Positions 11,946-20,462 of a stretch of 54,180 nt of DNA are shown in pieces (position 1 is the stretch's first letter; every line of letters begins with the position of its first letter). Location of the stretch: assembly GCA_023266235.1 (NCBI GenBank), contig JAHFRL010000011.1:15880-70059 (forward strand), given 5' to 3'. The notes under the pieces are model-generated. The model made no database searches, had not been told where the DNA came from, and worked only from the letters and a program-made list of their open reading frames with translations. A program made the translations under genes and the position numbers. The stretch is from Betaproteobacteria bacterium (GTDB lineage: Bacteria > Pseudomonadota > Gammaproteobacteria > Burkholderiales > SG8-41).

Positions 11946-13699
11946 ACGCGGGATTTCACCGCCACGACAACGTCGGCGAGCGCAATCGGCTGCGCGGCTT
12001 TGTCGCGCCGTGCCTGGTATTCGATCTGGCCCTGCTTGAGCCCGCGCTCGCCGACCACGATGCGGTGCGGTATGCCTATCAACTCCATGTCGGCGAACAT
12101 CACGCCTGGCCGCTCGTCACGGTCATCGAGCAGCACATCGATGCCGGCGGCCGACAGGTCGGCGTAGAGTTTTTGCGCGGTCTCGCGCACGGTGGCGCTC
12201 TTGCCCATGCCGATCGGCACGATCGCGAGTTCGAACGGCGCTATCGGCAGCGGCCAGATAATGCCGCGCTCATCATTGTTCTGCTCGATCGCCGCAGCGA
12301 CGATGCGCGATACCCCGATGCCGTAGCAGCCCATCTCCATCAGGCATTCTTTGCCGGCCTCGTCGAGGAATGTCGCTTTCATCGCTGCCGAATATTTGGT
12401 GCCGAGTTGAAACACGTGTCCGACCTCGACGCCGCGGCAAATCTCGAGCGCGCCCTTGCCGTCGGGGCTCGCGTCGCCGGCAACGACATTGCGAATATCG
12501 GCGACCAGTGCCGGCGCCGGCAGATCGCGTCCCCAGTTGACGCCGGTCAAATGGTGGCCATCGTCATTCGCGCCCGCGACGAAATCGCTCATCGCGGCAA
12601 CCGTACGGTCCGCCACGATGGTGAGCTTGGCGCGTTCGGCTTTGATGGAGATCGCGGCACGCCGGCGTACATCGGTTGCGGTGGTGAGAATCGGGCCAAG
12701 CGAACCGAAGCTGGCGCCAAAGGCTGCACGCACTTGCGCTTCAGTCGCGGGCTCCAGCGGGGATTTGATCCGGCGCAGCTTGGAGGCTTTGGCTTCGTTG
12801 AGGGAGTGATCGCCGCGCAGCAGCAGTGCCACCAGCCCGTCATCGCCCTGGTACACCAGCGTCTTCACGGTTCTTTCCGGCGGCACGCCCAAGGCCTTGC
12901 ACAGATCGCCTATCGTGCGCACGCCGGGCGTCGCAATCCTGGCCATCGCCATCGCCGGTGCCCGGCGCGGTATCGCCGGCGCGACGGCTTCGGCGAGCTC
13001 GATGTTGGCGGCGTAGTCCGAATCCGGGCAAAACGCGATCGCGTCCTCACCCGAATCGGCAAGCACGTGGAACTCATGCGACCCGGTGCCGCCGATCGCG
13101 CCGGGGTCGGCGGCGACGGCGCGGAATTTGAGGCCGAGGCGCGTGAAGATGCGCGCGTAAGCGTCGTACATGTCCTGGTAGGTCTTGCCCAGACACGCTT
13201 TATCGACATGAAACGAATACGCGTCCTTCATCACGAATTCGCGCGCGCGCATCACGCCGAAGCGCGGCCGGATCTCGTCACGGAACTTGGTCTGGATCTG
13301 GTAGAAATTGAGCGGCAACTGGCGGTAGCTCCTGATATCGCGCCGCACGATGTCGGTGACCACCTCCTCATGCGTCGGGCCGAAGCAGAAGTCGCGTTCA
13401 TGGCGGTCCTTGATCTTGAGCATCTGCGGGCCGAACTGGTCCCAGCGGCCGGACTCCTGCCACAACTCGGCCGGCTGCACCGCCGGCATCAGGAGCTCGA
13501 TCGCGCCGCTCGCGTTCATTTCCTCGCGCACGATGGTTTCCACCCTGCGCAGCACGCGCAAGCCCAACGGCATCCAGGTGTAGAGCCCGCTGCCGAGGCG
13601 CCGGATCAGGCCGGCGCGCAGCATCAGCCGGTGGCTGGCCAGCTCGGCCTCGGCCGGCGCTTCCTTGAGCGTAGACAGAAAGAATTGCGAAACGCGCAT
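11933..13699 (-). CDS. proS: Prolyl-tRNA synthetase, bacterial type
   Basis: 588 residues, slightly longer than the E. coli enzyme (572). Class II motif 1 is around [23 protein letters not shown]. Motif 2 is at [20 protein letters not shown] with [16 protein letters not shown]. The inserted YbaK-like editing domain (about 220-390) contains [20 protein letters not shown]. Motif 3 includes [16 protein letters not shown], and the anticodon-binding domain is at the C-terminus. It charges tRNA-Pro, one of which (CGG) is encoded at 26520-26596. Confidence 0.97.
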   Translation of the reverse strand: MRVSQFFLSTLKEAPAEAELASHRLMLRAGLIRRLGSGLYTWMPLGLRVLRRVETIVREEMNASGAIELLMPAVQPAELWQESGRWDQFGPQMLKIKDRHERDFCFGPTHEEVVTDIVRRDIRSYRQLPLNFYQIQTKFRDEIRPRFGVMRAREFVMKDAYSFHVDKACLGKTYQDMYDAYARIFTRLGLKFRAVAADPGAIGGTGSHEFHVLADSGEDAIAFCPDSDYAANIELAEAVAPAIPRRAPAMAMARIATPGVRTIGDLCKALGVPPERTVKTLVYQGDDGLVALLLRGDHSLNEAKASKLRRIKSPLEPATEAQVRAAFGASFGSLGPILTTATDVRRRAAISIKAERAKLTIVADRTVAAMSDFVAGANDDGHHLTGVNWGRDLPAPALVADIRNVVAGDASPDGKGALEICRGVEVGHVFQLGTKYSAAMKATFLDEAGKECLMEMGCYGIGVSRIVAAAIEQNNDERGIIWPLPIAPFELAIVPIGMGKSATVRETAQKLYADLSAAGIDVLLDDRDERPGVMFADMELIGIPHRIVVGERGLKQGQIEYQARRDKAAQPIALADVVVAVKSRVCAS

Positions 13700-13768
13700 G
13701 ACTGTTCGAAATCCGCAAAAGCCCTTATTCTACCGAACCATCGCGTAATTCCGAAAAATCTCTCACGC

Positions 13769-14557
13769 ATGAAATTCTTCCAGAACAGGCGCTTCCGCGA
13801 TCCCGCGGAGGACAGCGAAGCGGTCTACATCAGCGAGAAATTCGGCGTGCGCTCGCTGCATATCGGCAGCGACACGATTCAGAGCGCGATGCGGGTGGCG
13901 CGCCCGCATGAACTCGAGATTTCGTATACCCGCAGCATGATGGCGTTTCTGCTGTTCCATCCCGACCCGCGGCAGGTGTTGATGGTGGGCCTGGGCGGCG
14001 GGTCGCTCGCCAAATTTATCTACCACCGGCTGCCGCGGACGCGCGCGGTGGCGGTCGAGGTCAATCCGCGCGTGGTTGCGGTGGCGCGCCAGTTTTTCCA
14101 CGTGCCGCCGGACGATCAGCGGCTCGCGGTGGTGATCGGCGATGGCGCCATCTATGTGAGTAATGACAAACTCACCGCCGATGTCATTATGGTCGATGGT
14201 TACGACGCCGAATCGCAGGTCGAGGCGTTGTCCACCCCCGGTTTTTACCGTGACTGCGCGCGTGCACTCGGTGGCGCGGGAATACTGGTCGTCAATCTGT
14301 GGGGCGGCGATCGCAACTTCACCACCTGCGTCGAGCGTATCGCCGGGGTGTTCGACCACCGGGTCGCGTGCCTGCCCGCCGGCAAGCCCGGCAACGTCGT
14401 GGTGCTGGCTATGCGGCAGAGCCCCGGGCAGCCGACCTGGCAGGAATTACGGGCGCGTGCCGCCGGGCTGGAACGCACCTACGGGCTCGAATTCATGCGT
14501 TTCGTGCAGGAACTCCCGGCCATGAACCCGCACGACCGGGAGCGCCTTCTGCTCTAG
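13769..14557 (+). CDS. Spermidine-synthase-like methyltransferase-fold protein
   Basis: 262 residues from MKFFQNRRFRDPAEDSEAVY. It has the spermidine synthase fold: VLMVGLGGGSLAKFIYHRLP is the Gly-rich nucleotide-binding loop, followed by VAVEVNPRVVAVARQFF and DVIMVDGYDAESQVEALSTP. The N-terminal tetramerisation strand typical of true SpeE is short, and the polyamine-site Asp/Tyr residues cannot be confirmed by eye. It may therefore be one of the many uncharacterised paralogues. Divergent from proS across a 69-nt spacer. Confidence 0.85.
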   Translation: MKFFQNRRFRDPAEDSEAVYISEKFGVRSLHIGSDTIQSAMRVARPHELEISYTRSMMAFLLFHPDPRQVLMVGLGGGSLAKFIYHRLPRTRAVAVEVNPRVVAVARQFFHVPPDDQRLAVVIGDGAIYVSNDKLTADVIMVDGYDAESQVEALSTPGFYRDCARALGGAGILVVNLWGGDRNFTTCVERIAGVFDHRVACLPAGKPGNVVVLAMRQSPGQPTWQELRARAAGLERTYGLEFMRFVQELPAMNPHDRERLLL

Positions 14558-14628
14558 CCCCGCACCTTTCATTCCGGGCGATTTTGTGAAAGAATCTAAC
14601 CAGTTAGATCAAAGCTAGGGTGATTCAT

Positions 14629-15141
14629 ATGATTGATCGTGACGGCTATCGCCCCAATGTTGGCATCATCCTCTGCAACTGGAAGAACGAGGTTTTCTGG
14701 GGCAAACGCGTAAAAGAGCATTCGTGGCAATTTCCGCAGGGCGGCATCAAGCCGCGCGAAATCCCGGAGCGCGCGATGTACCGCGAGCTGCAGGAAGAGG
14801 TAGGCCTTAGCCCGCAGCACATCAAGATCCTCGGCCGCACGCGCGACTGGCTGCGCTACGAAGTGCCGGAGCAATGGATACGCCGCGAATGGCGCGGCAA
14901 CTACAAAGGCCAGAAGCAGATCTGGTACCTGCTGCGCTTGGTCGGGCGCGACTGTGACGTGTCCTTGCGCGCAAGCGAAAAGCCCGAATTCGATGCCTGG
15001 CGCTGGAATGACTACTGGGTGCCGCTTGAATCGGTGATCGAGTTCAAACGCGACGTCTATCAGCTGGCGCTGAATGAACTCGCCAAGTATCTGCATCGCA
15101 ACCCGCAGGAACGCCACGCCCACGTCGCCAGCGCCCGCTGA
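14629..15141 (+). CDS. rppH: RNA pyrophosphohydrolase (Nudix)
   Basis: 170 residues starting [18 protein letters not shown], with an AGGG ribosome-binding site. A GTG three codons earlier is possible but less likely. The Nudix box is intact: [20 protein letters not shown] followed by VGL (G5-E7-REUXEE-GU pattern). It removes pyrophosphate from 5'-triphosphorylated RNA to start mRNA decay. The C-terminal part ([21 protein letters not shown]) is typical of RppH. It sits next to proS, as in many betaproteobacteria. Confidence 0.95.
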   Translation: MIDRDGYRPNVGIILCNWKNEVFWGKRVKEHSWQFPQGGIKPREIPERAMYRELQEEVGLSPQHIKILGRTRDWLRYEVPEQWIRREWRGNYKGQKQIWYLLRLVGRDCDVSLRASEKPEFDAWRWNDYWVPLESVIEFKRDVYQLALNELAKYLHRNPQERHAHVASAR

Positions 15142-15230
15142 CGGCGGGGCGCTTACCCTGAAGCGGACCCTCCGCTGACCACCCGGTCACGCCGGCTGAG
15201 CATGCAACGCGCAGCTTTGAAGGAGAGGAC

Positions 15231-15824
15231 ATGCTGAGAAACTATACGGCACTCAACGCGTCGCTGTTGCAGCCGGGCAGCTGTTTTTGCCAGCCCGCGC
15301 AGAATCTGCCGCAGCGCGTTGGCTTCGACGCTGCCGCTGAGAGCGTGATGACCGACCTGAAACACGTGAGCGCGGTGTTGATCCGCCCCGGCGACGGCAT
15401 CGACGAGGCCGACCGGCGCATGATCCAGCGCAGCGTGCGCCTGCTGCTGGTGGTGGACGAAAATCGCAAGGTGGCCGGCATCATCACCGCGACCGACATC
15501 CTAGGCGAGAAACCGCTGCAGGTGATCGCCGAGCGTGGCTGCCGGCGCGAGGATATCCTGGTGCGCGATCTCATGACGCCGCAACATCGGCTTGAAGTGC
15601 TTAACATGGACGAGGTGCGCAACTCCAAAGTCGGCCACGTCGTGGCAACCCTGAAGAAATCCGGCCGCCAGCACGCGGTGGTGGTCGAGGTCGATCGCAA
15701 TGGCCGGCACACGGTGCGCGGCCTGTTCTCGGCCACCCAGATCGCGCGCCAGCTCGGCGTCGCGATCCAGACCAGTGAAGTCGCGCGTACGTTTTCGGAG
15801 ATCGAGGCGCAGTTGGCACGCTGA
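15231..15824 (+). CDS. CBS-domain-pair protein
   Basis: 197 residues. Two CBS motifs are recognisable at about 50-95 (QRSVRLLLVVDENRKVAGII then TATDILGEKP) and about 110-175 (VRDLMTPQHRLEVL, then SGRQHAVVVEVDRNGRH). There is no attached enzymatic or membrane domain, so it is probably a stand-alone adenine-nucleotide sensor. The N-terminal 30 residues contain a Cys-x-Cys (SCFCQPA) not usual for CBS proteins. It lies just upstream of the rubrerythrin promoter region on the same strand. Confidence 0.85.
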   Translation: MLRNYTALNASLLQPGSCFCQPAQNLPQRVGFDAAAESVMTDLKHVSAVLIRPGDGIDEADRRMIQRSVRLLLVVDENRKVAGIITATDILGEKPLQVIAERGCRREDILVRDLMTPQHRLEVLNMDEVRNSKVGHVVATLKKSGRQHAVVVEVDRNGRHTVRGLFSATQIARQLGVAIQTSEVARTFSEIEAQLAR

Positions 15825-15846
15825 GGCGACGCGCGGTGCTTTCGGA

Positions 15847-15860
15847 TTGACCTAGGTCAA
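15847..15860 (+). promoter_or_regulatory. FNR/DNR-family operator (perfect palindrome)
   Basis: TTGACCTAGGTCAA is a perfect 14-bp palindrome of the TTGAC-N4-GTCAA type, one base per half-site from the FNR consensus TTGAT-N4-ATCAA. Its centre lies about 92-93 nt upstream of the predicted rubrerythrin transcription start, a helical-phase position used by class I FNR/CRP activators. Which FNR-type protein binds cannot be told from the site. Confidence 0.6.
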
Positions 15861-15910
15861 TACCCCGGCGCGGTTTAATGCATAGAATTTTTAAAAAGAT
15901 TGCCGCGCGT

Positions 15911-15939
15911 TTGACATCCAGAAATACGGTGATTATACT
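15911..15939 (+). promoter_or_regulatory. Strong sigma-70 promoter of the rubrerythrin operon
   Basis: TTGACA (15911-15916), 17-nt spacer, TATACT (15934-15939): -35 perfect, -10 5/6. Start expected at about 15946, giving a 125-nt 5' leader before the rubrerythrin ATG. It is one of the two best-matching promoters in the window. Confidence 0.8.
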
Positions 15940-15950
15940 AAGTTCACAGA

Positions 15951-15965
15951 TTAGATTTAGTCTAA
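15951..15965 (+). promoter_or_regulatory. Fur/PerR-like 7-1-7 inverted repeat
   Basis: TTAGATTTAGTCTAA reads as TTAGATT-T-AGTCTAA, with six of seven positions complementary. This is the 15-bp 7-1-7 layout of Fur-family operators, with an outer extra A/T pair. It is centred near +12 of the predicted transcript, where a bound repressor would block initiation. A PerR-type peroxide sensor would fit the downstream peroxide-defence gene, but the regulator is not in the window. Confidence 0.45.
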
Positions 15966-16070
15966 TTCCTGTCCCAGCACGGTAGGCTGCACCGCATGAA
16001 GCTGCCTGCAGGCTGGTTTTCCCCTGGTCCAGTCTTAGCTGCTCAAGTAGCTGAAAAATAGGAGAATGCC

Positions 16071-16490
16071 ATGCAACTCAAGGGATCGAAAACGGAAGGT
16101 AATCTGAAAGACGCATTTGCCGGTGAATCGCAGGCGAATCGCCGTTATTTGTATTTTGCAGCGAAAGCCGACGTCGAGGGCCAGAACGACGTCGCTGCGG
16201 TGTTCCGCTCCACCGCCGAAGGCGAAACCGGCCATGCGCACGGCCATCTCGAGTATCTCGAGGCGGTCGGCGACCCGGCCACCGGTCTGCCGATCGGCAA
16301 GTCGCGTGACAACCTGAAAGCCGCGATCGCCGGCGAGACGCATGAGTACACCGATATGTACCCGGGCATGGCGAAAGCCGCGCGCCAGGAAGGCTTCGAA
16401 GAAATCGCCGACTGGTTCGAGACGCTGGCAAAAGCCGAGCGCTCGCACGCCAACCGCTTCCAGAAATCGCTCGACGCGCTCACCGACTAA
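16071..16490 (+). CDS. Rubrerythrin, diiron domain only
   Basis: 139 residues comprising just the ferritin-like four-helix diiron domain. There is no C-terminal rubredoxin Cys4 module. Metal-ligand motifs are [39 protein letters not shown] and [12 protein letters not shown]. The family reduces hydrogen peroxide using electrons from partner redox proteins. With no rubredoxin domain it needs an external donor, and the Fe-S oxidoreductase downstream is the obvious candidate. Ribosome-binding site AGGAGA. Expression probably responds to oxygen or peroxide through the upstream sites. Confidence 0.93.
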   Translation: MQLKGSKTEGNLKDAFAGESQANRRYLYFAAKADVEGQNDVAAVFRSTAEGETGHAHGHLEYLEAVGDPATGLPIGKSRDNLKAAIAGETHEYTDMYPGMAKAARQEGFEEIADWFETLAKAERSHANRFQKSLDALTD

Positions 16491-16493
16491 TCG

Positions 16494-16595
16494 CGAGAGG
16501 CGACAGGCGAGAGGAGTGAGGCGGGAAACCTCGCTCCTCTTTTGTTTGATGCGGCAGCGGCCCGCCTTTCGCCTTTCCCCTCACACCTCTCCCGC
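16494..16595. repeat. Inverted intergenic repeat, GAGAGGC family
   Basis: The left arm (16494-16524, GCGAGAGGCGACAGGCGAG) is mirrored by the right arm (16561-16595, words CCCGCCTTTCGCC, CCCTCACACCTCTCCCGC). It spans the rubrerythrin/Fe-S oxidoreductase gap and encloses the hairpin at 16511-16539. Confidence 0.65.
16511..16547 (+). terminator. Terminator-like hairpin inside the rubrerythrin operon
   Basis: GAGGAGTGAGG (16511-16521) pairs with CCTCGCTCCTC (16529-16539), 11 bp including one U-G wobble, followed by TTTTGTTT. It fits a Rho-independent terminator. Because the next gene follows in the same direction with no clear new promoter, it likely acts as a partial terminator that makes rubrerythrin mRNA more abundant than the rest of the operon. 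It is made of GAGAGGC-family repeat sequence. Confidence 0.65.
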
Positions 16596-16598
16596 ACC

Positions 16599-17927
16599 AT
16601 GACCGTTCGCGAAGGCAGTCTCGAAGCGCCGACCCGGCACGCGCTCGACTGGCAGGCGCCGGACTTCTACGACGCAGAAAAAGTATTCGCCGAGTTGCAG
16701 CGGGTGTTCGGGATCTGTCATGGCTGTCGGCGCTGCGTCAGTCTGTGCACGGCGTTCCCGCGTCTGTTCGACCTGATTGACGAGGGCAAGACCGGCGAAC
16801 TCGACGGCGTCGACCGGGCGAGCTTCCAAGAGGTGGTCGACCGCTGCTACCTGTGCGACGTGTGCTACATGACTAAATGCCCGTACGTGCCGCCGCACCA
16901 GTGGAACGTCGATTTCCCGCACCTGATGCTGCGCGCCAAGGCGGTCAAGTTCAAGCAGGGCGGGACCTCATTGCGCGACAAGCTGCTGTCGTCGACCGAC
17001 GCACTCGGCAGGCTCGCGACGATCCCGGTGGTGGTGCGGTTCGTCAATGCGGCCAACCGGGCGCCGGTTGCGCGCGCGGTGATGGGAAAAGTGCTGGGGG
17101 TGCACAAGGACCGGGTGCTGCCCGCTTACGCAGGCGCAAAGTTCCGCTCGACGGCGCAGCCGGATGCGTCATTCACAGTCAGGGATGGCAAGAATACGCC
17201 GGGCAAGGTCGCGATTTTCTCGACTTGTTACGTGAATTACAACGAGCCGGGCATCGGCCACGACCTGCTGAAGATTCTCGCGCACAACGAGATCCCGGCG
17301 GTCATCGTCGGGAAGGAAGCGTGCTGCGGCATGCCGAAACTCGAGCTCGGCGATCTCGAGGCGGTGGCGCGGCTGAAAGAGATCAATGTCCCGCGGCTGG
17401 CAAAACTCGCGCGCGATGGCTACGCGATCATGTCGGCGATTCCGTCATGCACGCTGATGTTCAAGCAGGAGCTGCTCCTCATGTTTCCGCAGGACGCCGA
17501 CGTGAACGCGGTGCAGGAGGCGATGTTCGATCCCTTCGAATACCTGGTGCTGCGCAACAAGGACGCGTTGCTGAAAATCGATTTCAAGCGGCCGCTCGGC
17601 AAGGTTTCGTACCACATTCCGTGCCACTCGCGGGTGCAGAACGTGGGGCAGAAGACGCGCGAGCTGCTGCAGCTGGTGCCCGGCACCGAGATCAACACCG
17701 TCGAGCGCTGCTCGGGCCACGACGGTACCTGGGGCGTGAAGAGCGAATTTTTCGAGCAGTCGATGAAAATCGGCCGCCCGGTGTTCAAGCAGATGGCGGC
17801 GACCGATCCGGATTACATCAGCTCGGATTGCCCGATCGCCGGGCGTCATATCCAGCAGGGCATGGGCGAGACGCGCGCGCAGAAGGAACATCCGCTGACA
17901 TTGATTCGTATTGCCTATGGGTTGTAA
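16599..17927 (+). CDS. Fe-S oxidoreductase, HdrD/GlpC-like, rubrerythrin partner
   Basis: 442 residues from MTVREGSLEAPTRHALDWQA. Two [4Fe-4S] ferredoxin motifs lie at Cys40, 43, 46, 50 (CHGCRRCVSLC) and Cys83, 86, 89, 94 (CYLCDVCYMTKCP). They are followed by two Cys-rich CCG-type domains of heterodisulfide-reductase/GlpC proteins (KEACCGMPKLELGD; PCHSRVQNVG with ERCSGHDGTWG). Rubrerythrin, this protein and DUF3501 occur together in many proteobacteria. It probably delivers electrons to rubrerythrin for peroxide reduction; that role is inferred from context. Confidence 0.9.
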   Translation: MTVREGSLEAPTRHALDWQAPDFYDAEKVFAELQRVFGICHGCRRCVSLCTAFPRLFDLIDEGKTGELDGVDRASFQEVVDRCYLCDVCYMTKCPYVPPHQWNVDFPHLMLRAKAVKFKQGGTSLRDKLLSSTDALGRLATIPVVVRFVNAANRAPVARAVMGKVLGVHKDRVLPAYAGAKFRSTAQPDASFTVRDGKNTPGKVAIFSTCYVNYNEPGIGHDLLKILAHNEIPAVIVGKEACCGMPKLELGDLEAVARLKEINVPRLAKLARDGYAIMSAIPSCTLMFKQELLLMFPQDADVNAVQEAMFDPFEYLVLRNKDALLKIDFKRPLGKVSYHIPCHSRVQNVGQKTRELLQLVPGTEINTVERCSGHDGTWGVKSEFFEQSMKIGRPVFKQMAATDPDYISSDCPIAGRHIQQGMGETRAQKEHPLTLIRIAYGL

Positions 17928-18011
17928 GTAAAACGTGAAACGTGATGCGCTACGCGCCGTGAAACGTGTTGGACGCGCGGGGTTTGCTTTTCATTTTTCA
18001 CTGAATTAATC

Positions 18012-18596
18012 ATGCCACCCATCACCCACGACAGCCTGCTGACGCTCGAAGCTTACGCCAAGGCGCGCAACGATTTCCGCGCCAAGGTCATGGCGCACAA
18101 GAAACAGCGCACCGTGCCGCTCGGCGACCACGTGACGTTGATCTTTGAGGACGAACTGACCGTGCGCTACCAGATCCAGGAAATGCTGCGCATCGAGCGC
18201 ATTTTCGAAGCCGAGGGCATCCGCGACGAGCTCGCTGTCTACAATCCGCTGATCCCGGACGGCAGCAACTGGAAGGCGACGATGCTGATCGAGTATCCCG
18301 ACGTCGACGAGCGGCACCGCATGCTGGCGGCGTTAAAGGGCGTCGAGGACCGGGTGTGGGTGCAGGTCGCGGGCGGCGAGCGCGTTTATGCGGTCGCCGA
18401 TGAGGACCTCGAGCGTGAAAACGACGAAAAAACCTCGGCGGTGCACTTTCTGCGTTTCGACTTGACGCCGGCGATGAAGCGAGCGCTTGCTGACGGCGCC
18501 AACCTTGGGATTGGGGTCGATCACCCGGCTTACGGTGTTAATATTGATGTAGCGCAAGCGGTAAGAACAGCGTTGATGCAAGATTTGCGGCTGTAG
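18012..18596 (+). CDS. DUF3501 family protein
   Basis: 194 residues, soluble, no membrane segment or signal peptide. The opening PPITHDSLLTLEAYAKARND and the central segment VTLIFEDELTVRYQIQEMLR are recognisable for DUF3501. The biochemical function is unknown. It is regularly found beside rubrerythrin and the HdrD-like Fe-S protein, as here, so it is probably an accessory of that electron-transfer system. An 84-nt gap precedes it, containing short direct repeats of ACGTGAAACGTG. Confidence 0.85.
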   Translation: MPPITHDSLLTLEAYAKARNDFRAKVMAHKKQRTVPLGDHVTLIFEDELTVRYQIQEMLRIERIFEAEGIRDELAVYNPLIPDGSNWKATMLIEYPDVDERHRMLAALKGVEDRVWVQVAGGERVYAVADEDLERENDEKTSAVHFLRFDLTPAMKRALADGANLGIGVDHPAYGVNIDVAQAVRTALMQDLRL

Positions 18597-18715
18597 CGCG
18601 CTGCGGGGGCGCCACCACCCCTACCGCAGGGAAGGCGCTGTGCGGATGTAGAATCGCCCTCAGCCGGCTGCCTCTCGCGGCGCGTCCGCAACCGCATCAG
18701 AGCGAGGAGACTGCG

Positions 18716-19927
18716 ATGCTGCAAGGTCACATTCTCAACCTTTTCGAGCAGCGCCTGCACACGCTTGGCGTGCCGGTGAGCGTCGAGTTCTGGGACGGCA
18801 AGCGCGTCAGCCTGGGCGACTTTCCCAAGGTGAAGATGGCGTTGCGCCGGCCGGCAGCACTCAAGGCGCTGGCCAGACCCGGCCTGGGCAAGATCGCCCG
18901 CGCTTACGTCGAGGGCGACATCGACCTCGATTGCGACAGCCACGATCTGGCGGAGTTTGCCGAAACACTGTGCGGCCCGCAGCAAATCCAGTTCAAAAAG
19001 CGCGACAGCGATGACTGGAAGTGGTGGTGGCACACACGGCTGTTCGACCGGCGCGCAATCAGCCAGCACTATGACGTTTCCAACGATTTCTTCGCGCTCT
19101 GGCTGGACCGGCAGCGCGTCTATTCGTGCGCCTATTTTCGCCGACCCGACGACTGCCTCGATCTCGCGCAGCAGCAGAAAATAGACCACATCTGCCGCAA
19201 ACTCAACCTGCAGCCCGGCGAGCGCTTCCTCGACATCGGCTGCGGCTGGGGTGCGCTCATCTTCCGCGCCGCGGAGCAATATGGCGCGCACGCGACCGGC
19301 ATCACCCTGAGCGAGCAGCAGCATGCCTACGTGCAGGAGCAGATCGGGGCGCGCAACCTCGCCGACCGCTGCGAAGTGCGACTGCTCGATTACCGCGACG
19401 TTCCCGAGGCCGCGCCGTTCGACAAGATTGCGAGCGTCGGCATGTTCGAGCACGTCGGCAAGAAGCGGCTGCCGGACTATTTCGCCAAGATCCACCGCTT
19501 GCTCAAGCCCGGCGGTCTGCTCATGAACCACGGCCTGACGTCGGCTGGCCTCTATTCGGGGGGCTTGAGCCCTGATGTCGCCGATTTCATCGAGCGCTAC
19601 GTGTTTCCCGGCGGTGAAATCCCGCACTTGTCGAAGGAGATCGAATTGATGGCGAGCAAGAACCTCGAGTGTCTCGACGTCGAATGCCTGCGCCCGCACT
19701 ACGCGAAGACGCTGTGGCATTGGGTCGAGCGGCTCGATGCGCACAAGGACGAGGCGCGGGCGCTCGTCGGCGAGAAGAGATATCGCATCTGGCGCATTTA
19801 CATGGCCGGCTACGCGCTCGCGTTCCAGCGCGGCTGGGTTTCGGTCAATCAGGTGCTGGCTGGCCGGCCGCTGCCGAACGGCGCGCTGTCAACGCCGCTT
19901 ACGCGCGAGCACATGTATCGTGGTTGA
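18716..19927 (+). CDS. cfa: Cyclopropane-fatty-acyl-phospholipid synthase family
   Basis: 403 residues. The SAM-dependent methyltransferase core has the motif RFLDIGCGWGALIFRAAEQY (about residue 165 on), then TGITLSEQQHAYVQEQIG. Family features YDVSNDFFALWLD, VYSCAYFR, MFEHVGKKRLPDYF and FIERYVFPGGEIPHL are all present. It transfers a methylene from SAM to unsaturated acyl chains of membrane lipids, usually for stress tolerance. An N-terminal about 80-residue lipid-binding domain precedes it. Paralogues in this family sometimes make other methylated lipids. It overlaps the next gene by 8 nt. Confidence 0.9.
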   Translation: MLQGHILNLFEQRLHTLGVPVSVEFWDGKRVSLGDFPKVKMALRRPAALKALARPGLGKIARAYVEGDIDLDCDSHDLAEFAETLCGPQQIQFKKRDSDDWKWWWHTRLFDRRAISQHYDVSNDFFALWLDRQRVYSCAYFRRPDDCLDLAQQQKIDHICRKLNLQPGERFLDIGCGWGALIFRAAEQYGAHATGITLSEQQHAYVQEQIGARNLADRCEVRLLDYRDVPEAAPFDKIASVGMFEHVGKKRLPDYFAKIHRLLKPGGLLMNHGLTSAGLYSGGLSPDVADFIERYVFPGGEIPHLSKEIELMASKNLECLDVECLRPHYAKTLWHWVERLDAHKDEARALVGEKRYRIWRIYMAGYALAFQRGWVSVNQVLAGRPLPNGALSTPLTREHMYRG

Positions 19928-20453
19928 GCGGATTTTGCTGCTCGCGTGCTGCATGTTGCTGCCAGCCTCGACCGCCGCGCAGCCGCGCCCCGACCAGGAG
20001 GAGGAAGCCGGGAGTAAGAAACCGTGGATCGAGCTTGAGCTCAAGCTGCCGCCGTTTCCCAAGCCGGAAAACCTGCTCCAGTTCGAGCCCAGTGCCGCAA
20101 GCAGCAGCCGTTTTTACATCGACCCAGGGTCAATTTCCATCGGCAGCGACGGGGCCGTGCGCTACACATTGGTGGTCAGGAGTTCAAGCGGCGCCGACAA
20201 CGTTTCTTATGAAGGCATCCGGTGCGAAACGCGCGAACAGAAGTATTATGCGTTCGGCGGCCGCGACGGAACCTGGTCAAAAGCGCGCTTGAGCGAGTGG
20301 CGCCGGATCGAGTACAAGGATATCAACCGCCAGCACGCCGTGCTGTACGCGGATTATTTCTGTCCCGACAGAACACTGATCAAATCGTCCCGGGACGCCG
20401 TCAATCGCTTCAAATATGGCGTTCCACCCCGCTTCGGCACCGGCACAAGCTGA
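19920..20453 (+). CDS. CNP1-like family exported protein
   Basis: 177 residues from a GTG start. The signal peptide VVERILLLACCMLLPASTAA is followed by an acidic linker and a CNP1-like domain (about 55-165) with FYIDPGSISIGSDGAVRYTL, GIRCETREQKYYAFG and YFCPDRT. Two Cys could form a disulfide. The family is betaproteobacterial and of unknown function; in relatives, as I recall, it lies next to proB. The start overlaps the cfa stop region by 8 nt and has no good ribosome-binding site, suggesting translational coupling. GTG 19920 is the best start but not certain. Confidence 0.75.
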   Translation: MVERILLLACCMLLPASTAAQPRPDQEEEAGSKKPWIELELKLPPFPKPENLLQFEPSAASSSRFYIDPGSISIGSDGAVRYTLVVRSSSGADNVSYEGIRCETREQKYYAFGGRDGTWSKARLSEWRRIEYKDINRQHAVLYADYFCPDRTLIKSSRDAVNRFKYGVPPRFGTGTS

Positions 20454-20462
20454 GCGGGGAAT

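Noticed and set aside
11858..14557. Long plus-strand open frame over proS, ending in the spermidine-synthase-like gene
   Set aside because: The part before 13769 is antisense to the well-supported proS and reads as low-complexity Arg/His/Ala. Only the last 263 codons are a real gene.
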